Shown: positions 1-9,198, counted from the stretch's first letter. The stretch is 64,000 nucleotides of DNA from Adlercreutzia mucosicola DSM 19490 (GCF_000422625.1 NZ_AUGK01000004.1:124001-188000); one strand, 5' to 3'. Made by a program: numbers and translations. Notes: generated from the letters alone by a model not told the origin.

Positions 1-379
1 CGCCGCCGAGGCGGCCGGGGCCGACGCCATTTCGCTCATCAACACGCTTTTGGGCATGGCCATCGATGCGCGCACCCGCACGCCGAAGCTGGCCCGGGTG
101 GTGGGCGGCTTCTCGGGGCCGGCGGTGAAGCCCGTGGCCCTGCGCATGGTGTGGCAGGTGGCTCAGGCCGTGAAGGTGCCGGTGCTCGGCATGGGCGGCA
201 TCTCCACCGGCGAGGACGCCGTGGAGTTCATGCTCGCCGGCGCCACCGCCGTGGCCGTGGGCACCGCGAACTTCGTGAACCCCACCGCCACCGTGGATGT
301 CATCGACGGTGTCATCGACTACTGCGAGGAACAGGGCGTCGCCGACGTCAACGAGCTGATTGGAGCCCTCAAGTGCTAA
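1..379 (+). CDS. pyrD: Dihydroorotate dehydrogenase, catalytic subunit (C-terminal part)
   Basis: The gene enters the window from the left, and reading from base 2 gives an open frame to the TAA at 377-379. It oxidises dihydroorotate to orotate in pyrimidine synthesis. The visible part holds the family's C-terminal barrel signatures: [19 protein letters not shown], and the FMN-phosphate-binding stretch [21 protein letters not shown] followed by VGTANF. The form with GGxSGPA and NTxxGMAID belongs to the NAD-dependent class 1B catalytic subunit, which pairs with an electron-transfer subunit presumably encoded upstream. Its stop overlaps the start of pyrF, so the two are translationally coupled. 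Confidence 0.93.
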   Translation, partial: AAEAAGADAISLINTLLGMAIDARTRTPKLARVVGGFSGPAVKPVALRMVWQVAQAVKVPVLGMGGISTGEDAVEFMLAGATAVAVGTANFVNPTATVDVIDGVIDYCEEQGVADVNELIGALKC

Positions 380-1113
380 CCTCCTTCGATTCCATTCCCG
401 CCCGCGACCGCGTCATCGTGGCCCTCGACTGCGACGCCTGGGAGGCCATCGCGCTGGCCGACAAGCTTCAGGGCCATGCGCAGTGGCTGAAGATCGGCAT
501 GACGCTGTACTACGCCGAGGGGCCGGCCATCGTGAAGATGTTCAAGCGCCGCGGCTTCAACGTGTTCCTCGATCTGAAGTTCCACGACATCCCGCACCAG
601 GTGGAGGGCGCGGCCCGCTCGGCGGCCGCAAGCGGGGCCGACATGATCACCATGCACACCGTGGGCGGCATCCCCATGATGGAGGCGGCCCAGCGCGGGG
701 CGGCGGTCGGCGCGGCCGAGTGGGGCGGGGAAGTGCCCGCCACCCTGGGCATCACCGTGCTCACCTCCATGGATGCGGCCACCCTGGCGGCCACGGGCGT
801 CACGCGGCCTTTGCCCGAGCAAGTGGCGGCCCTGGCGGCCCAGGCCAAGCAGGCGGGCATCTCCGGCGTGGTGGCCTCGCCCCAGGAGGCAAGCGTCCTG
901 CGGGAGATCTTGGGTCCCGACGGGTTCATCGTCACCCCCGGCGTGCGCCCGGCCGGCGCTGCCCTGGGCGATCAGAGCCGCGTGGCCACCCCGGCCCAGG
1001 CCTTCGCCAACGGTGCCTCGCACATCGTGGTGGGGCGTCCGATCACCGAGGCCGCCGATCCGGTGGCTGCTTTCGAGGCCATTGCGGCGGAATTGGAGTG
1101 TGCTTCAATATAA
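373..1113 (+). CDS. pyrF: Orotidine 5'-phosphate decarboxylase
   Basis: Makes UMP from OMP, the last step of pyrimidine synthesis, directly after pyrD. The 246-residue length suits the short PyrF class. The catalytic Asp-Lys-x-x-Asp array is visible as DLKFHDIP at about residues 67-74, and the phosphate-binding end reads VTPGVRP followed by IVVGRPIT. The frame stays open far upstream, but the GTG at 373 is chosen because it overlaps the pyrD stop by seven bases and places VIVALDCD at the expected N-terminal position. Cytoplasmic enzyme. Confidence 0.95.
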   Translation: MLTSFDSIPARDRVIVALDCDAWEAIALADKLQGHAQWLKIGMTLYYAEGPAIVKMFKRRGFNVFLDLKFHDIPHQVEGAARSAAASGADMITMHTVGGIPMMEAAQRGAAVGAAEWGGEVPATLGITVLTSMDAATLAATGVTRPLPEQVAALAAQAKQAGISGVVASPQEASVLREILGPDGFIVTPGVRPAGAALGDQSRVATPAQAFANGASHIVVGRPITEAADPVAAFEAIAAELECASI

Positions 1114-1129
1114 ACGCCCTGCGTAGGTG

Positions 1130-1160
1130 GAGGAATTGCAGGAATTTACCCCAATTCCTC
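1130..1160 (+). terminator. Stem-loop after pyrF, weak terminator
   Basis: GAGGAATTG at 1130-1138 pairs perfectly with CAATTCCTC at 1152-1160 around a 13-base loop, 17 bases after the pyrF stop. There is no following T run, so it is an unproven terminator or an mRNA 3'-end stem. Confidence 0.35.
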
Positions 1161-1179
1161 ATTCGCCGTAATTTACGTG

Positions 1180-1207
1180 TTGTTTTGTCATCAATGCATG
1201 GTACTAT
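1180..1207 (+). promoter_or_regulatory. Probable sigma-A promoter of mihF
   Basis: TTGTTT at 1180-1185 and TACTAT at 1202-1207 are separated by 16 bases and lie 33 bases upstream of the mihF start in a locally AT-rich stretch. Confidence 0.55.
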
Positions 1208-1240
1208 TTCGGCAGCCCTAACCGGAAGGAGAACAGAACC

Positions 1241-1552
1241 ATGGCTATCCCCGAACTCAGCCCCGAAGCCCGCGCCGAGGCACTTGAGAAGGCGAAGGCG
1301 GCACGCATCAAGCGGGCGCAGATTCGAGAAGAACTGAAGACCGGCAAGCTGACTGTTGCCCAGGTGCTCGACATGCGCGACGACCATGTGGTGGGCCGCA
1401 TGAAGATCTCCACTCTCATCGAGACGCTCCCTGGCTACGGCAAGGCCAAGGCCGAGCGCATCATGAAGGAGCTGCAGATCGCCGAGAGCCGCCGCATCAA
1501 GGGCATCGGCGAGCGTCAGCGCGAGGCCCTGCTGGCTCGCTTGACCAAGTAA
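1241..1552 (+). CDS. mihF: Integration host factor, actinobacterial type
   Basis: A 103-residue basic nucleoid protein of the mIHF family, unrelated in fold to HU/IHF of proteobacteria. The hallmark is the helix-two-turn-helix core near the C-terminus, here LIETLPGYGKAKAERIMKEL, followed by the basic tail SRRIKGIGERQREALL. It bends and compacts DNA. A strong GGAAGGAGAA ribosome-binding site precedes ATG 1241. Its place directly before gmk and rpoZ is the conserved actinobacterial arrangement and was a main clue to the host phylum. Confidence 0.93.
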   Translation: MAIPELSPEARAEALEKAKAARIKRAQIREELKTGKLTVAQVLDMRDDHVVGRMKISTLIETLPGYGKAKAERIMKELQIAESRRIKGIGERQREALLARLTK

Positions 1553-1572
1553 CTACGACTGAAAAGGACTCC

Positions 1573-2139
1573 ATGCGTACCGGAAACCTCTTCGTAATCA
1601 GCGGCCCCTCGGGGGCCGGCAAGGGAACGCTCGTCGCTCGTCTTGTGGAGGAGGTGCCTGATGCGTGGGTGTCCGTCTCGGCTACCACGAGGCGCCCCCG
1701 ACCCGGCGAGGTCGAGGGCGTTTCCTATTATTTCCTGCCCAAAGAGGAGTTCCTCGCCCTGACCGACGAGGGCGGCTTTTTGGAGTGGGCCACCTATTCC
1801 GACAACTGCTACGGCACGCCGCTTTCCTCGGTGCAGCGCGAGATGGGCGCCGGCAAGCAGGTGATCTTGGAGATCGAGGTGCAGGGCGCCCTCCAGGTGA
1901 AGGAGAAGATGCCCGAGGCCCATCTCGTGTTCATCGAGCCGCCGTCGCTGGAAGAGCTGGAGCGGCGCCTGCGCGGGCGGGGCACCGAGACCGATGATGT
2001 GGTAAAGAAGCGCATGGACACCGCTCTGGTGGAGCTTTCCCATAAAATGGAGTATGATATACGGCTGGTAAACGACGATCTCGACGAAGCCGTCGCCGAA
2101 TTGGTCGCTTACGTGAACGACACTGCCGAACAGAAGTAA
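1573..2139 (+). CDS. gmk: Guanylate kinase
   Basis: Phosphorylates GMP to GDP with ATP. The P-loop GPSGAGKG sits at residues 11-18 and the GMP-binding segment TTRRPRPGEVEGVSYYF follows at about residues 39-55, both canonical. At 188 residues it is of normal length. It starts 20 bases after mihF and is followed by rpoZ, forming the mihF-gmk-rpoZ operon. Confidence 0.96.
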   Translation: MRTGNLFVISGPSGAGKGTLVARLVEEVPDAWVSVSATTRRPRPGEVEGVSYYFLPKEEFLALTDEGGFLEWATYSDNCYGTPLSSVQREMGAGKQVILEIEVQGALQVKEKMPEAHLVFIEPPSLEELERRLRGRGTETDDVVKKRMDTALVELSHKMEYDIRLVNDDLDEAVAELVAYVNDTAEQK

Positions 2140-2154
2140 GAGGATACCTAGTCT

Positions 2155-2415
2155 ATGAGCATCATCGAACCGAAGATCGACGTCCTTCTGGACGAGACCG
2201 ATAACGACCGATTCCTGCTGTGCGCCCTGGCGTCCAAGCGCGCCCACGACATCAACGACATGATGCGCGGCCAGCGCGATCGCGCCATTCAGCTGCAGAC
2301 CGCCGTGGAGATCGCCCGCGCGGCCGACACGAAGCCTTTGTCCATGGCCTTCAACGAGATCGCCCGCGGCGAGGTTTCCTACGATCCCGAGTCGATTGAC
2401 GTGAAGAACCATTAA
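2155..2415 (+). CDS. rpoZ: RNA polymerase omega subunit
   Basis: An 86-residue omega subunit, which helps beta-prime fold and join core RNA polymerase. The family core is the segment LLCALASKRAHDINDMMRG, corresponding to the conserved ASxRARxI motif, with a helical C-terminal half. It follows gmk by 15 bases. Its stop TAA shares a base with the thiI ATG, so thiI is translationally coupled to it. Confidence 0.93.
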   Translation: MSIIEPKIDVLLDETDNDRFLLCALASKRAHDINDMMRGQRDRAIQLQTAVEIARAADTKPLSMAFNEIARGEVSYDPESIDVKNH

Positions 2416-3632
2416 TGGAAGAGTTCCAGCGGATCATTCTCGTCCATTACCACGAGATCGGGTTAAAGGGACGGAATAGAAGCGTATTCGAGAAGCGCCT
2501 TCAGAAGAACTTGGAGGCGCTTCTTGGCGCATACCCGATCGTTACCATCCACCGTATCTCCGGGCGCATCCTGGTGTTTCTGCGCGAGGGAACGTCTCTG
2601 GAAGCGGCCAACGCCTGCACCGACGCCATCTTAGGCATACCCGGGGTGGCCCGGGTGTCCTGCGGCTTCAAGTGCGAGCAGGACATGGAGGCGATGGGCC
2701 GCGCGGCCTGCATCGCCCTGGCCGAGGCCGAGCCCTTCGCCAGCTTCAAGGTGGCGGCGCGGCGCAACCACACTACGTTCCCCATCGACTCCATGCAGAT
2801 GAACCGCGATGTGGGCGCGGTACTCTGCGAGGCCTTTCCCGCGAAGAAAGTGCAGATGAAGGGCCAGGATATTACCGTGGGCGTGGAAGTGGTAGAGGGC
2901 TCCACCTATGTGTATGCCCGCAGCGAGCGCGGCATCGGCGGTCTGCCGGTGGGCAGCTCGGGCACGGTGGTGAGCCTGCTATCCTCGGGCATCGACTCGC
3001 CGGTGGCGCTGTGGCGCATGGCGCGGCGCGGCGCGGTCTGCGTGGGCGTGCACTTCTCCGGCCGGCCCCAGACCTCCGATGCCTCGGAGTTCCTCGTGGA
3101 CGATATCGCCCGGGTGCTGGAGCGCACGGGTTGCATCGGGCGCGTGTACGTGGTGCCCTTCGGCGACTACCAGCGCGAGATCTCCGTTTCGGCACCCCCG
3201 GCCCTGCGGGTGATCCTGTACCGGCGGCTGATGTTCCGCGTTGCCGAGGAGATCGCGCGGCGCGAGCGCGCCGGGGCCCTGGTGACAGGCGAGAGCCTGG
3301 GCCAGGTGGCCTCCCAGACGCTGGACAACATCCGTGCCACCGACGCCTCGGTGGCGATGCCGGTGCTGCGGCCCCTTATCGGGTCGGACAAGCTGGAGAT
3401 CATCGACCAGGCCCAGGCGCTCGGCACCTTCGAGATCTCCTCGATGGACGCGCCGGACTGCTGCACGCTGTTCATGCCCCGCAACCCCGAGACCCACGCG
3501 AAGCTGGAGGACGTGGAGGCGGCCGAGGCGGCGTTCCCCCTGGAGGCGTGGGTGACCGAGCTGGCGGACGCCGCCGAACCCCGCGACTACCGCTGCCCCG
3601 CTTACCGCCCCCCGAAGAAGAGGCCGGCGTAG
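2415..3632 (+). CDS. thiI: tRNA 4-thiouridine synthase ThiI
   Basis: Makes 4-thiouridine at position 8 of tRNAs and can feed sulfur to thiamine synthesis. The 405 residues hold an N-terminal ferredoxin-like/THUMP module (about 1-170) and the PP-loop adenylation domain with SSGIDSPV at 190-197. The C-terminal rhodanese domain of the E. coli enzyme is absent, as in most Gram-positive forms, so sulfur must come from a dedicated cysteine desulfurase that is not in this window. It overlaps the rpoZ stop by one base and ends at a good terminator. Confidence 0.94.
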   Translation: MEEFQRIILVHYHEIGLKGRNRSVFEKRLQKNLEALLGAYPIVTIHRISGRILVFLREGTSLEAANACTDAILGIPGVARVSCGFKCEQDMEAMGRAACIALAEAEPFASFKVAARRNHTTFPIDSMQMNRDVGAVLCEAFPAKKVQMKGQDITVGVEVVEGSTYVYARSERGIGGLPVGSSGTVVSLLSSGIDSPVALWRMARRGAVCVGVHFSGRPQTSDASEFLVDDIARVLERTGCIGRVYVVPFGDYQREISVSAPPALRVILYRRLMFRVAEEIARRERAGALVTGESLGQVASQTLDNIRATDASVAMPVLRPLIGSDKLEIIDQAQALGTFEISSMDAPDCCTLFMPRNPETHAKLEDVEAAEAAFPLEAWVTELADAAEPRDYRCPAYRPPKKRPA

Positions 3633-3658
3633 CGACCGATTACCTACCGAACGGCTTG

Positions 3659-3698
3659 AAGGCTCCGGTGCTGTGAACTGCGGCACCGGGGCCTTCTT
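3659..3698 (+). terminator. Intrinsic terminator after thiI
   Basis: AAGGCTCCGGTGC (3659-3671) pairs with GCACCGGGGCCTT (3683-3695) with one G-U pair, followed by CTTGT. It closes the mihF-thiI transcription unit. Confidence 0.8.
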
Positions 3699-3721
3699 GT
3701 ATCAGGGTGAGGCTATGGGGG

Positions 3722-3860
3722 GCGGTTTCGATTGGCGGCCGAATCGAGGACGGTTGCGGGGCGGCCCCGGCGCGAGCCGCGGACGGCTGGGAAGAGGTGG
3801 TCGGGCGGTTTTCAGACGAACGGGCGACGGTGGTTCCCGAGACGAAACTGCGGTTGCGGG
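3722..3860 (+). repeat. Dispersed intergenic repeat, copy 1 (upstream of comEA)
   Basis: A non-coding GC-rich element whose right end, 3827-3856, matches 46649-46678 upstream of recA at 28 of 30 positions. Looser similarity extends left over about 130 bases (GCGGTTT..TGGCGGC, then GGACGGCTGGGAA). The core contains GGTTCCCG. The copy before recA has the same position and orientation relative to its gene. Confidence 0.6.
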
Positions 3861-3897
3861 GGAGTAGGCTGTGGGCATCTCGTTCAAAGGAGGTGAC

Positions 3898-4659
3898 ATG
3901 GCCTTTCAGGATCAGGCGGATCGCTTCGCCACTCGACTGCATCTGTCGGCGGTGCCGCGCCCGGTGTTCATCGGCATCGCCGTGCTGTTGGCCGTAGCCG
4001 TAGTTGTGGCGGTGGGCTTGACGGCGCTTTCGGGAGGGAGTGCCTTCGAGGTGCGCACGGCCGATGATGCGGTTGCAGAAGTGGCGGGGAGTGGGGACAG
4101 GGATAATGGCGGCGGGGCGTCGGCTGGAGTTGACGGGGATTCGGGGACTGCGTCGGCAGGGGGCCCGAGCGGGGAGAATGTTGTGCTGCCCTCGTCGGGA
4201 GCGGAGGAGGCTGCATCTCTGTGCGTGCATGTGGACGGAGCCGTGCGGGCGCCGGGCGTGTACTACCTGGCTGCGGGCAGCCGCATCGTGGACGCCGTGG
4301 CTGCGGCGGGCGGCCTGACTGAGACGGCCTACACGGCCGCCGTGAATCTGGCCCAGGTGCTGCAGGACGGCGAGCAAGTGGTGATTCCCGACGAGGCAGA
4401 AGGGGGAGCCGCGGGCGCGGCGACGGCGGGCGGGAGCGCGGGCGCGGCGACATCGAGCAGTGCTGCGGCTCCCGTGAACCTCAATCGGGCCACGGCGGAC
4501 GAGTTGGTGGCGCTGCCCGGCATCGGGGCATCCACGGCGGCCAAGATCGTGGCAGACCGCGAGGCCAACGGACCCTTCCGCGCCATCGAAGATCTGAAGC
4601 GAGTGTCGGGTATCGGCGACAAGAAGTTCGAGGCCCTGCGGGAGCTGGTATGCGTGTGA
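3898..4659 (+). CDS. comEA: Competence DNA receptor ComEA
   Basis: Binds incoming double-stranded DNA at the outer face of the membrane during natural transformation. The 253 residues show an N-terminal membrane anchor (about 22-45), a low-complexity Gly/Ala/Ser spacer, an SLBB domain (about 107-165, starting VHVDGAVRAPGVYYL), and C-terminal paired helix-hairpin-helix motifs (about 193-253: VNLNRATADELVALPGIG and RVSGIGDKKFEAL). ATG 3898 is preferred over the upstream GTG 3871 because a near-perfect AAAGGAGGTGAC precedes it. Its 3' end overlaps comEC by ten bases. Confidence 0.92.
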   Translation: MAFQDQADRFATRLHLSAVPRPVFIGIAVLLAVAVVVAVGLTALSGGSAFEVRTADDAVAEVAGSGDRDNGGGASAGVDGDSGTASAGGPSGENVVLPSSGAEEAASLCVHVDGAVRAPGVYYLAAGSRIVDAVAAAGGLTETAYTAAVNLAQVLQDGEQVVIPDEAEGGAAGAATAGGSAGAATSSSAAAPVNLNRATADELVALPGIGASTAAKIVADREANGPFRAIEDLKRVSGIGDKKFEALRELVCV

Positions 4660-6989
4660 GCTCCCGCGAGCCGCTGGTGCCTCCGCGGCCCCATCTGCCG
4701 CCGGTACTGCTGGCAGGGCTGGCCTTCTGGGCTGCCGGGGCGCTGGTGCACCCGTTCCTGCGGAACGTCGGGGCGGAGGGGTGCGTCTTCCTGGGCGCGG
4801 CGGCTATGGCGGCCGGTGTGACAGTGGGGGCCGTGTGCGTGCGCCGGCGCGTCGTGCCCCTGGCGGCGGTGGCGGCTCTGGGTGTTGCCGCAGCTTTGGT
4901 GGCCTGCGCCGCCGCGGCTTGGTCTCTGACGGCCGCCGCCTCGATGGCCGGAGGCGAGCGGCTATGGGAGTGCACCTTGACAACGGATGCCCGTCAGTCG
5001 GATTTCGGTGCGACGGCCACGGCGCGCGCTGCGAGCGACGGGCGCGTCATAGCTGTGAGGCTGAACCTGCCGGCCGAGGCAGGGGGCCTCATGCGGGGGG
5101 AGCGCCTCACGGTGCGGGCTGCCCTGAGGGCTCCCTCGGCCGCGGCGGCGGAATCGTTTTGGAACAGCGGCCTGGCGGGATCGCTCACCGTGCGCGACCT
5201 GCCCGCGCCCGAGGAGCGCCGCGGGGCCCTGCTCGCGGGGTTGCGGCGCCACGCTATCGGGTTGATCGAGCGATACGGCGGCGAGGACGCGCCTTTGGTA
5301 CAGGCCCTCGTGTGCGGGTGGCGCGGGCCCATGGAGGAGTCGGGTGCCTACGAGCAGTTCAAGCGCGTGGGGCTGGCCCACCTGGTGGCGGTATCGGGGG
5401 CCCATCTGTCCATCGTGACGCTGTTCGTCACGAGCGGACTGCGCCTGGTCCGCCTGGGCCGACGGGCCATCGCCGTGGTCACGGCGCTGTTCCTCGTGGG
5501 CTATGTGGGCTTCACGGGGATGCCCGTCTCGGCGCTGCGGGCGGCGTCCATGGCCGCCACGGGCCTTTTGGCTCTCCTGACCGATCGGCGCTCCTCGGCC
5601 CTGGCGGCCCTCGGGCTCTGTCTCATCGTGTTCGGCGCGGCCGACGTTTCCGCCCTTCTGTCGCCCTCCTTCGTGCTGTCGGCGGGATCGACTCTGGGCA
5701 TCGTGGTGCTGGCGCCGCTCTTCACGTCATGGGCCGCCAGGGCCCGTCCCGCCGTGGCGGCGGCGAGCGCGCCGCTGGCGTTGACGGCGGCCTCGGCTCT
5801 GGCCACGCAGCCCTATGCCGCGGCGCTGTTCGCCCAGGTGCCCCTGCTCTCGCCCGTGGCCAATATGGTCGGAGCCCCGCTGTTTACCGTGGCCTGTGTG
5901 ACCGGGTTCGCCGCCGTGCTCGCCGCCTGCCTCGTGCCAGCTGTGGCCCCGCTGTCGCTGGGCGCGGCGGGTGCGGCTGCCGCGCCTCTGGCCTGGGCGG
6001 TGCGGGGTTTGGCCGCGGTGCCGGGCACCTGTCTTCCCGTGGACGGCGACGCGGCCGCTATGGTGCTGCTGTCGGTGGTGATGGTAGCGGGGCTGTGGGC
6101 ATGGTGGCCCTCTCCGAGCGGGCGGTCGCTGGCGGCCGCGGCGGGAGCGCTGGCGACGGCGGCGCTCTTGGCGGCGGCCCCGTGGCGCGCGGGCGCGGAC
6201 GAGATCGTGATGCTGGACGTGGGCCAGGGCGATGCCTTTCTCGTGCGCAGCCAGGGGGCGGCCCTTCTTGTGGATACGGGCAATCGGGACGGTCTGCTGA
6301 AGGAGGCCTGCGCCCGACAGGGGGTGCGCTTTCTCGATCGCGTGGTCGTGACCCATCCTGATGACGACCACTGCGGCTCGCTGGAGGCCCTGGGAGATGT
6401 GGCGGCAGTGGAGGGCCTGCTGGTGGCCGACGATCTGCTGGAGTGCCCCTGCGAGGGCTGCGGCGATCTGCGAGATCGAGCCGGGAGCGAGCGCTATCCC
6501 GCGGGTGTGCGCGGCCTGAAGGTGGGCGATGCGGTAACCTGCGGCCGCTTCACTCTGACAGTGGTGTGGCCCGCCTCCTTTGCCGACGAGGGCGGCAACG
6601 GCGACAGCCTGTCGTTTCTCTGCTCCTACGACGGCGATGGCGACGGGGCGGCCGAGTGGACGGCGCTTCTGTGCGGCGATGCCGAGGCTGAGCAGCTGCG
6701 CGTCATGGCGCCGTCGCTGCCGGCAGACGGGATCGATGTGCTGAAAGTGGGCCATCACGGATCGAAGAAGAGCCTCGACGAGTCGCTGGTCGAGCGGCTG
6801 GCGCCCCGTATCGCTCTGGTCAGCGTGGGTGCGGGCAACCGCTACGGGCATCCTGCGCCCGAAGTGTGCGACCTTTTGGCCGAGGGCGGCTGCACGGTGC
6901 TGCGCACCGACGAGGTGGGCGATGTGACCGTTGCATTCTCCATGGAAAAGATCGAGGTGAGCACCGAGCACGCGGCGCCGTCGTCCTAA
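4650..6989 (+). CDS. comEC: Competence channel ComEC/Rec2 with metallo-beta-lactamase domain
   Basis: The membrane channel that passes single-stranded DNA into the cell during transformation. The 779 residues begin with a few membrane helices and an OB-like domain. The competence core (about 217-500) is rich in transmembrane helices and includes HLVAVSGAHLSIV, and a C-terminal metallo-beta-lactamase domain runs from about residue 519, with THPDDDHCGS near 568 and GHHGSKKS near 700. The full-length frame suggests a working protein. It overlaps comEA and forms the usual comEA-comEC pair followed by holA. Confidence 0.93.
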   Translation: MRVSSREPLVPPRPHLPPVLLAGLAFWAAGALVHPFLRNVGAEGCVFLGAAAMAAGVTVGAVCVRRRVVPLAAVAALGVAAALVACAAAAWSLTAAASMAGGERLWECTLTTDARQSDFGATATARAASDGRVIAVRLNLPAEAGGLMRGERLTVRAALRAPSAAAAESFWNSGLAGSLTVRDLPAPEERRGALLAGLRRHAIGLIERYGGEDAPLVQALVCGWRGPMEESGAYEQFKRVGLAHLVAVSGAHLSIVTLFVTSGLRLVRLGRRAIAVVTALFLVGYVGFTGMPVSALRAASMAATGLLALLTDRRSSALAALGLCLIVFGAADVSALLSPSFVLSAGSTLGIVVLAPLFTSWAARARPAVAAASAPLALTAASALATQPYAAALFAQVPLLSPVANMVGAPLFTVACVTGFAAVLAACLVPAVAPLSLGAAGAAAAPLAWAVRGLAAVPGTCLPVDGDAAAMVLLSVVMVAGLWAWWPSPSGRSLAAAAGALATAALLAAAPWRAGADEIVMLDVGQGDAFLVRSQGAALLVDTGNRDGLLKEACARQGVRFLDRVVVTHPDDDHCGSLEALGDVAAVEGLLVADDLLECPCEGCGDLRDRAGSERYPAGVRGLKVGDAVTCGRFTLTVVWPASFADEGGNGDSLSFLCSYDGDGDGAAEWTALLCGDAEAEQLRVMAPSLPADGIDVLKVGHHGSKKSLDESLVERLAPRIALVSVGAGNRYGHPAPEVCDLLAEGGCTVLRTDEVGDVTVAFSMEKIEVSTEHAAPSS

Positions 6990-7006
6990 TCGGGTACAAT
7001 GGTCCC

Positions 7007-7984
7007 ATGAGCAACGGAAACGAACAGAACAATCTGCTGGCCGCCTATCTGGCCGTGGGCGATGACGCGCTCAAGCGCAGCGCCGTCATCGAGCGCTTGC
7101 GGACCCGTCTGGCCAAGATGGGGGACATGGCCTTCAACTCGGACGACTTCGACGGCGAGCTCGCCGAGGGCGGGGAGATCGTGTCCGCCTGCAACACCAT
7201 CCCCTTTGCCAGTCCGGTGCGCTTGGTGCACGTGCGCAACGCCGACAAGCTGAAGAAGGCCGACTCCGAGGCATTAGTAGCCTATCTGGGCTCTCCCAAC
7301 GAGACCACGGTGCTGCTTTTGGAGGCCGAGAAGCTGGCGAAGAACACGCGCCTGTGCAAGGCTGTGGCCGGCGTGGGCCCTAAGGCGGTGATCGACTGCG
7401 CTCTGCCGAAGGCGCGCGAGCTGCCCCGCCAGGTGCGCGCCATGGCCACGAGCCACGGCATCGTGATGAGCGAGGGGGCTGCGGCGGCCCTGGTCGATCT
7501 GGTGGGCGAGAATACCGTGCATCTCGACAACGAGCTGAGGAAGATCGCCCTGGCCCACAACGGGGGCGATCCGGTGAGCGAGCGCGAGGTGCGCCAGCTG
7601 GTGGCCCGCACCTCCGAGGTGAAGCCCTGGGCGCTCACCGACGCCTTCGCCGAGCGCAACCTGGCCAAGTGCCTTGGGCTGCTGAGCAAGATGGATTCCG
7701 CCTCGCCCCATGCGCTCATTGCCATGTGCACCGGTCGCGTGCGCGATCTCATGGGCGTGCAGGCCCTGCGGGCCCGTGGCGAGGTGGCCGCCATCGCGCG
7801 GGTGCTGAAGGTGCCGGACTGGAAGGTGAAGACCATGACGGCCTGGGCCCGCAACTTCACCCCGGAAGAGCTGCGGCGCGCCGTGGTGGCTGCCCGCGAT
7901 GCCGAGCGGGCCATGAAGAGCGGATCGGATCCGGACGCGGTGTTCTACCGCTGGCTCGTCGATACGCTGAAGCGCTCGTCCTAG
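7007..7984 (+). CDS. holA: DNA polymerase III delta subunit
   Basis: The clamp-loader subunit that opens the sliding clamp. The 325 residues follow the HolA pattern, including LLAAYLAVGDDALKRSAVIERL at the start and LRKIALAHNGG and VKPWALTDAFAERNLAKCL later. ATG 7007 is chosen from homology. There is no Shine-Dalgarno sequence, but a TACAAT -10 box lies at 6995-7000, only six bases upstream, so the message may be leaderless. Located after comEC, a common arrangement. Its stop overlaps by four bases the end of the convergent hydrolase. Confidence 0.92.
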   Translation: MSNGNEQNNLLAAYLAVGDDALKRSAVIERLRTRLAKMGDMAFNSDDFDGELAEGGEIVSACNTIPFASPVRLVHVRNADKLKKADSEALVAYLGSPNETTVLLLEAEKLAKNTRLCKAVAGVGPKAVIDCALPKARELPRQVRAMATSHGIVMSEGAAAALVDLVGENTVHLDNELRKIALAHNGGDPVSEREVRQLVARTSEVKPWALTDAFAERNLAKCLGLLSKMDSASPHALIAMCTGRVRDLMGVQALRARGEVAAIARVLKVPDWKVKTMTAWARNFTPEELRRAVVAARDAERAMKSGSDPDAVFYRWLVDTLKRSS

Positions 7985-9102
7985 CCGTTGCTCTCCACGG
8001 CCACGATGGCGGTGTGCTTGCGGTCGTAGGGCATGCGGAAGTAGTACTCTGCGCCGCAAATGCCCTGCAGGATGCGCCCTTCCCGCACCAGATAGATCAG
8101 ATGGGCCAGGGTCTCGCCCATGGAGAAGTACTTCTGGTCCAAAGGCCAGCTCTTCCAGTTGGGGTAGCGCCACGTGGCATGCTGGGATACCTGCACGATG
8201 TCGTCGTGCCCGGCGGCTACCAACTCGTAGATCTCTTCGAGGCGCGCCCGGTGGTGCTCGATGAGGAAGTTGACGCGCTGGTGCAGGCCCGTGAAGGGCT
8301 TGCCGTGGGCCGGCAGCACCAGATCGACATCGTAGGCGCCCACTTTCTCCAGGCTGTCGAGGAACTCGGCCAGGGCGTTGTAGGCGGGGAACCACGACGA
8401 GACCGACGGGGTGATGCGCTCCAGCACATGGTCGCCCACGATCATGAAGCGATGGTTCGGCTCGTAGAGGCAGATGTGCCACGGGTCGTGGCCCGGCGTC
8501 TCGATCACCTCGAACTCGAAGTCGCCGAGCGTCAGACGATCGCCGTCGGCCAGGTAGGTCATGGCGGGGTAGGTGGACAGCGGCAGCAGCTCGGCCGATA
8601 CGTGCAGTCGCGGGCCCTCGTCGCCGAAGGTCATGTCCTTCTGCTGCTCTAAGGTAGCGGCCTGCAGCAGCAGCGGCCCGTACACGTTGTCCTCCATCTC
8701 CATCAGGTTCTTCACTTCCTGGAAGGAGTGCAGGTTGGCGAACACGGGCATGCCGGTCCGCCAGATGCGGTCGAGGTTGCCGGTATGGTCGGGGTGGGAA
8801 TGGGTGAGCAGCACCTGCACCTTGTCCCAGGAGCGGCCCAGGGCGGCGAGGGCGTCATCGATGGCCTGCTCGCAGGCGGGATGGTTGAATCCCACGTCCA
8901 CGATGGTGGTGGTGCCGTCGTCGTCCAGGATGAAGTAGGAGTTGATGGCGCGCAGAGGGTTGTGGGGCAGGGGCAGCCGCACCAGGTACAGGTTGGGGTA
9001 GAGGGCCACGGGCTTGCCGAAGGGCGCGTCGGCGGCTGTCTCGGCGGCCAGCAGCGCCCCCTCGTCAAGCGTGATGCGCGGCGTGTCGCGTTCCTCGTCC
9101 AT
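7981..9102 (-). CDS. MBL-fold metallo-hydrolase
   Basis: A 373-residue soluble metallo-beta-lactamase-fold hydrolase with the binuclear metal motif THSHPDHTGN (HxHxDH), a later metal ligand in ETPGHDPWHICLY, and PAHGKPF near the C-terminal third. The C-terminal winged-helix-like tail resembles the RNase Z/glyoxalase II-like hydrolases of the LACTB2 class, but the substrate cannot be read from the sequence. ATG 9102 is chosen over an upstream in-frame GTG because GGGAGGAACC directly precedes it. It is convergent with holA and reads in the same direction as lepA. Confidence 0.85.
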   Translation of the reverse strand: MDEERDTPRITLDEGALLAAETAADAPFGKPVALYPNLYLVRLPLPHNPLRAINSYFILDDDGTTTIVDVGFNHPACEQAIDDALAALGRSWDKVQVLLTHSHPDHTGNLDRIWRTGMPVFANLHSFQEVKNLMEMEDNVYGPLLLQAATLEQQKDMTFGDEGPRLHVSAELLPLSTYPAMTYLADGDRLTLGDFEFEVIETPGHDPWHICLYEPNHRFMIVGDHVLERITPSVSSWFPAYNALAEFLDSLEKVGAYDVDLVLPAHGKPFTGLHQRVNFLIEHHRARLEEIYELVAAGHDDIVQVSQHATWRYPNWKSWPLDQKYFSMGETLAHLIYLVREGRILQGICGAEYYFRMPYDRKHTAIVAVESNG

Positions 9103-9180
9103 GGTTCCTCCCGGTAGTTGTCTATCTTGGGCCGCATGCTCGCGCGCAGCGACTCGGTGCAAGTCTCATTCTAAGCGAAA

Positions 9181-9198
9181 GCCGCCCCGAAGGGCGGC
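9181..9198 (-). terminator. Intrinsic terminator of lepA
   Basis: GCCGCCC and GGGCGGC form a 7-bp perfect stem. On the minus strand it is followed by TTTCGCTT, and it lies 38 bases after the lepA stop. Confidence 0.7.

Noticed and set aside
151..372. In-frame upstream extension of pyrF
   Set aside because: Encodes an Arg/His-rich shadow of pyrD; the GTG at 373 fits PyrF homology.
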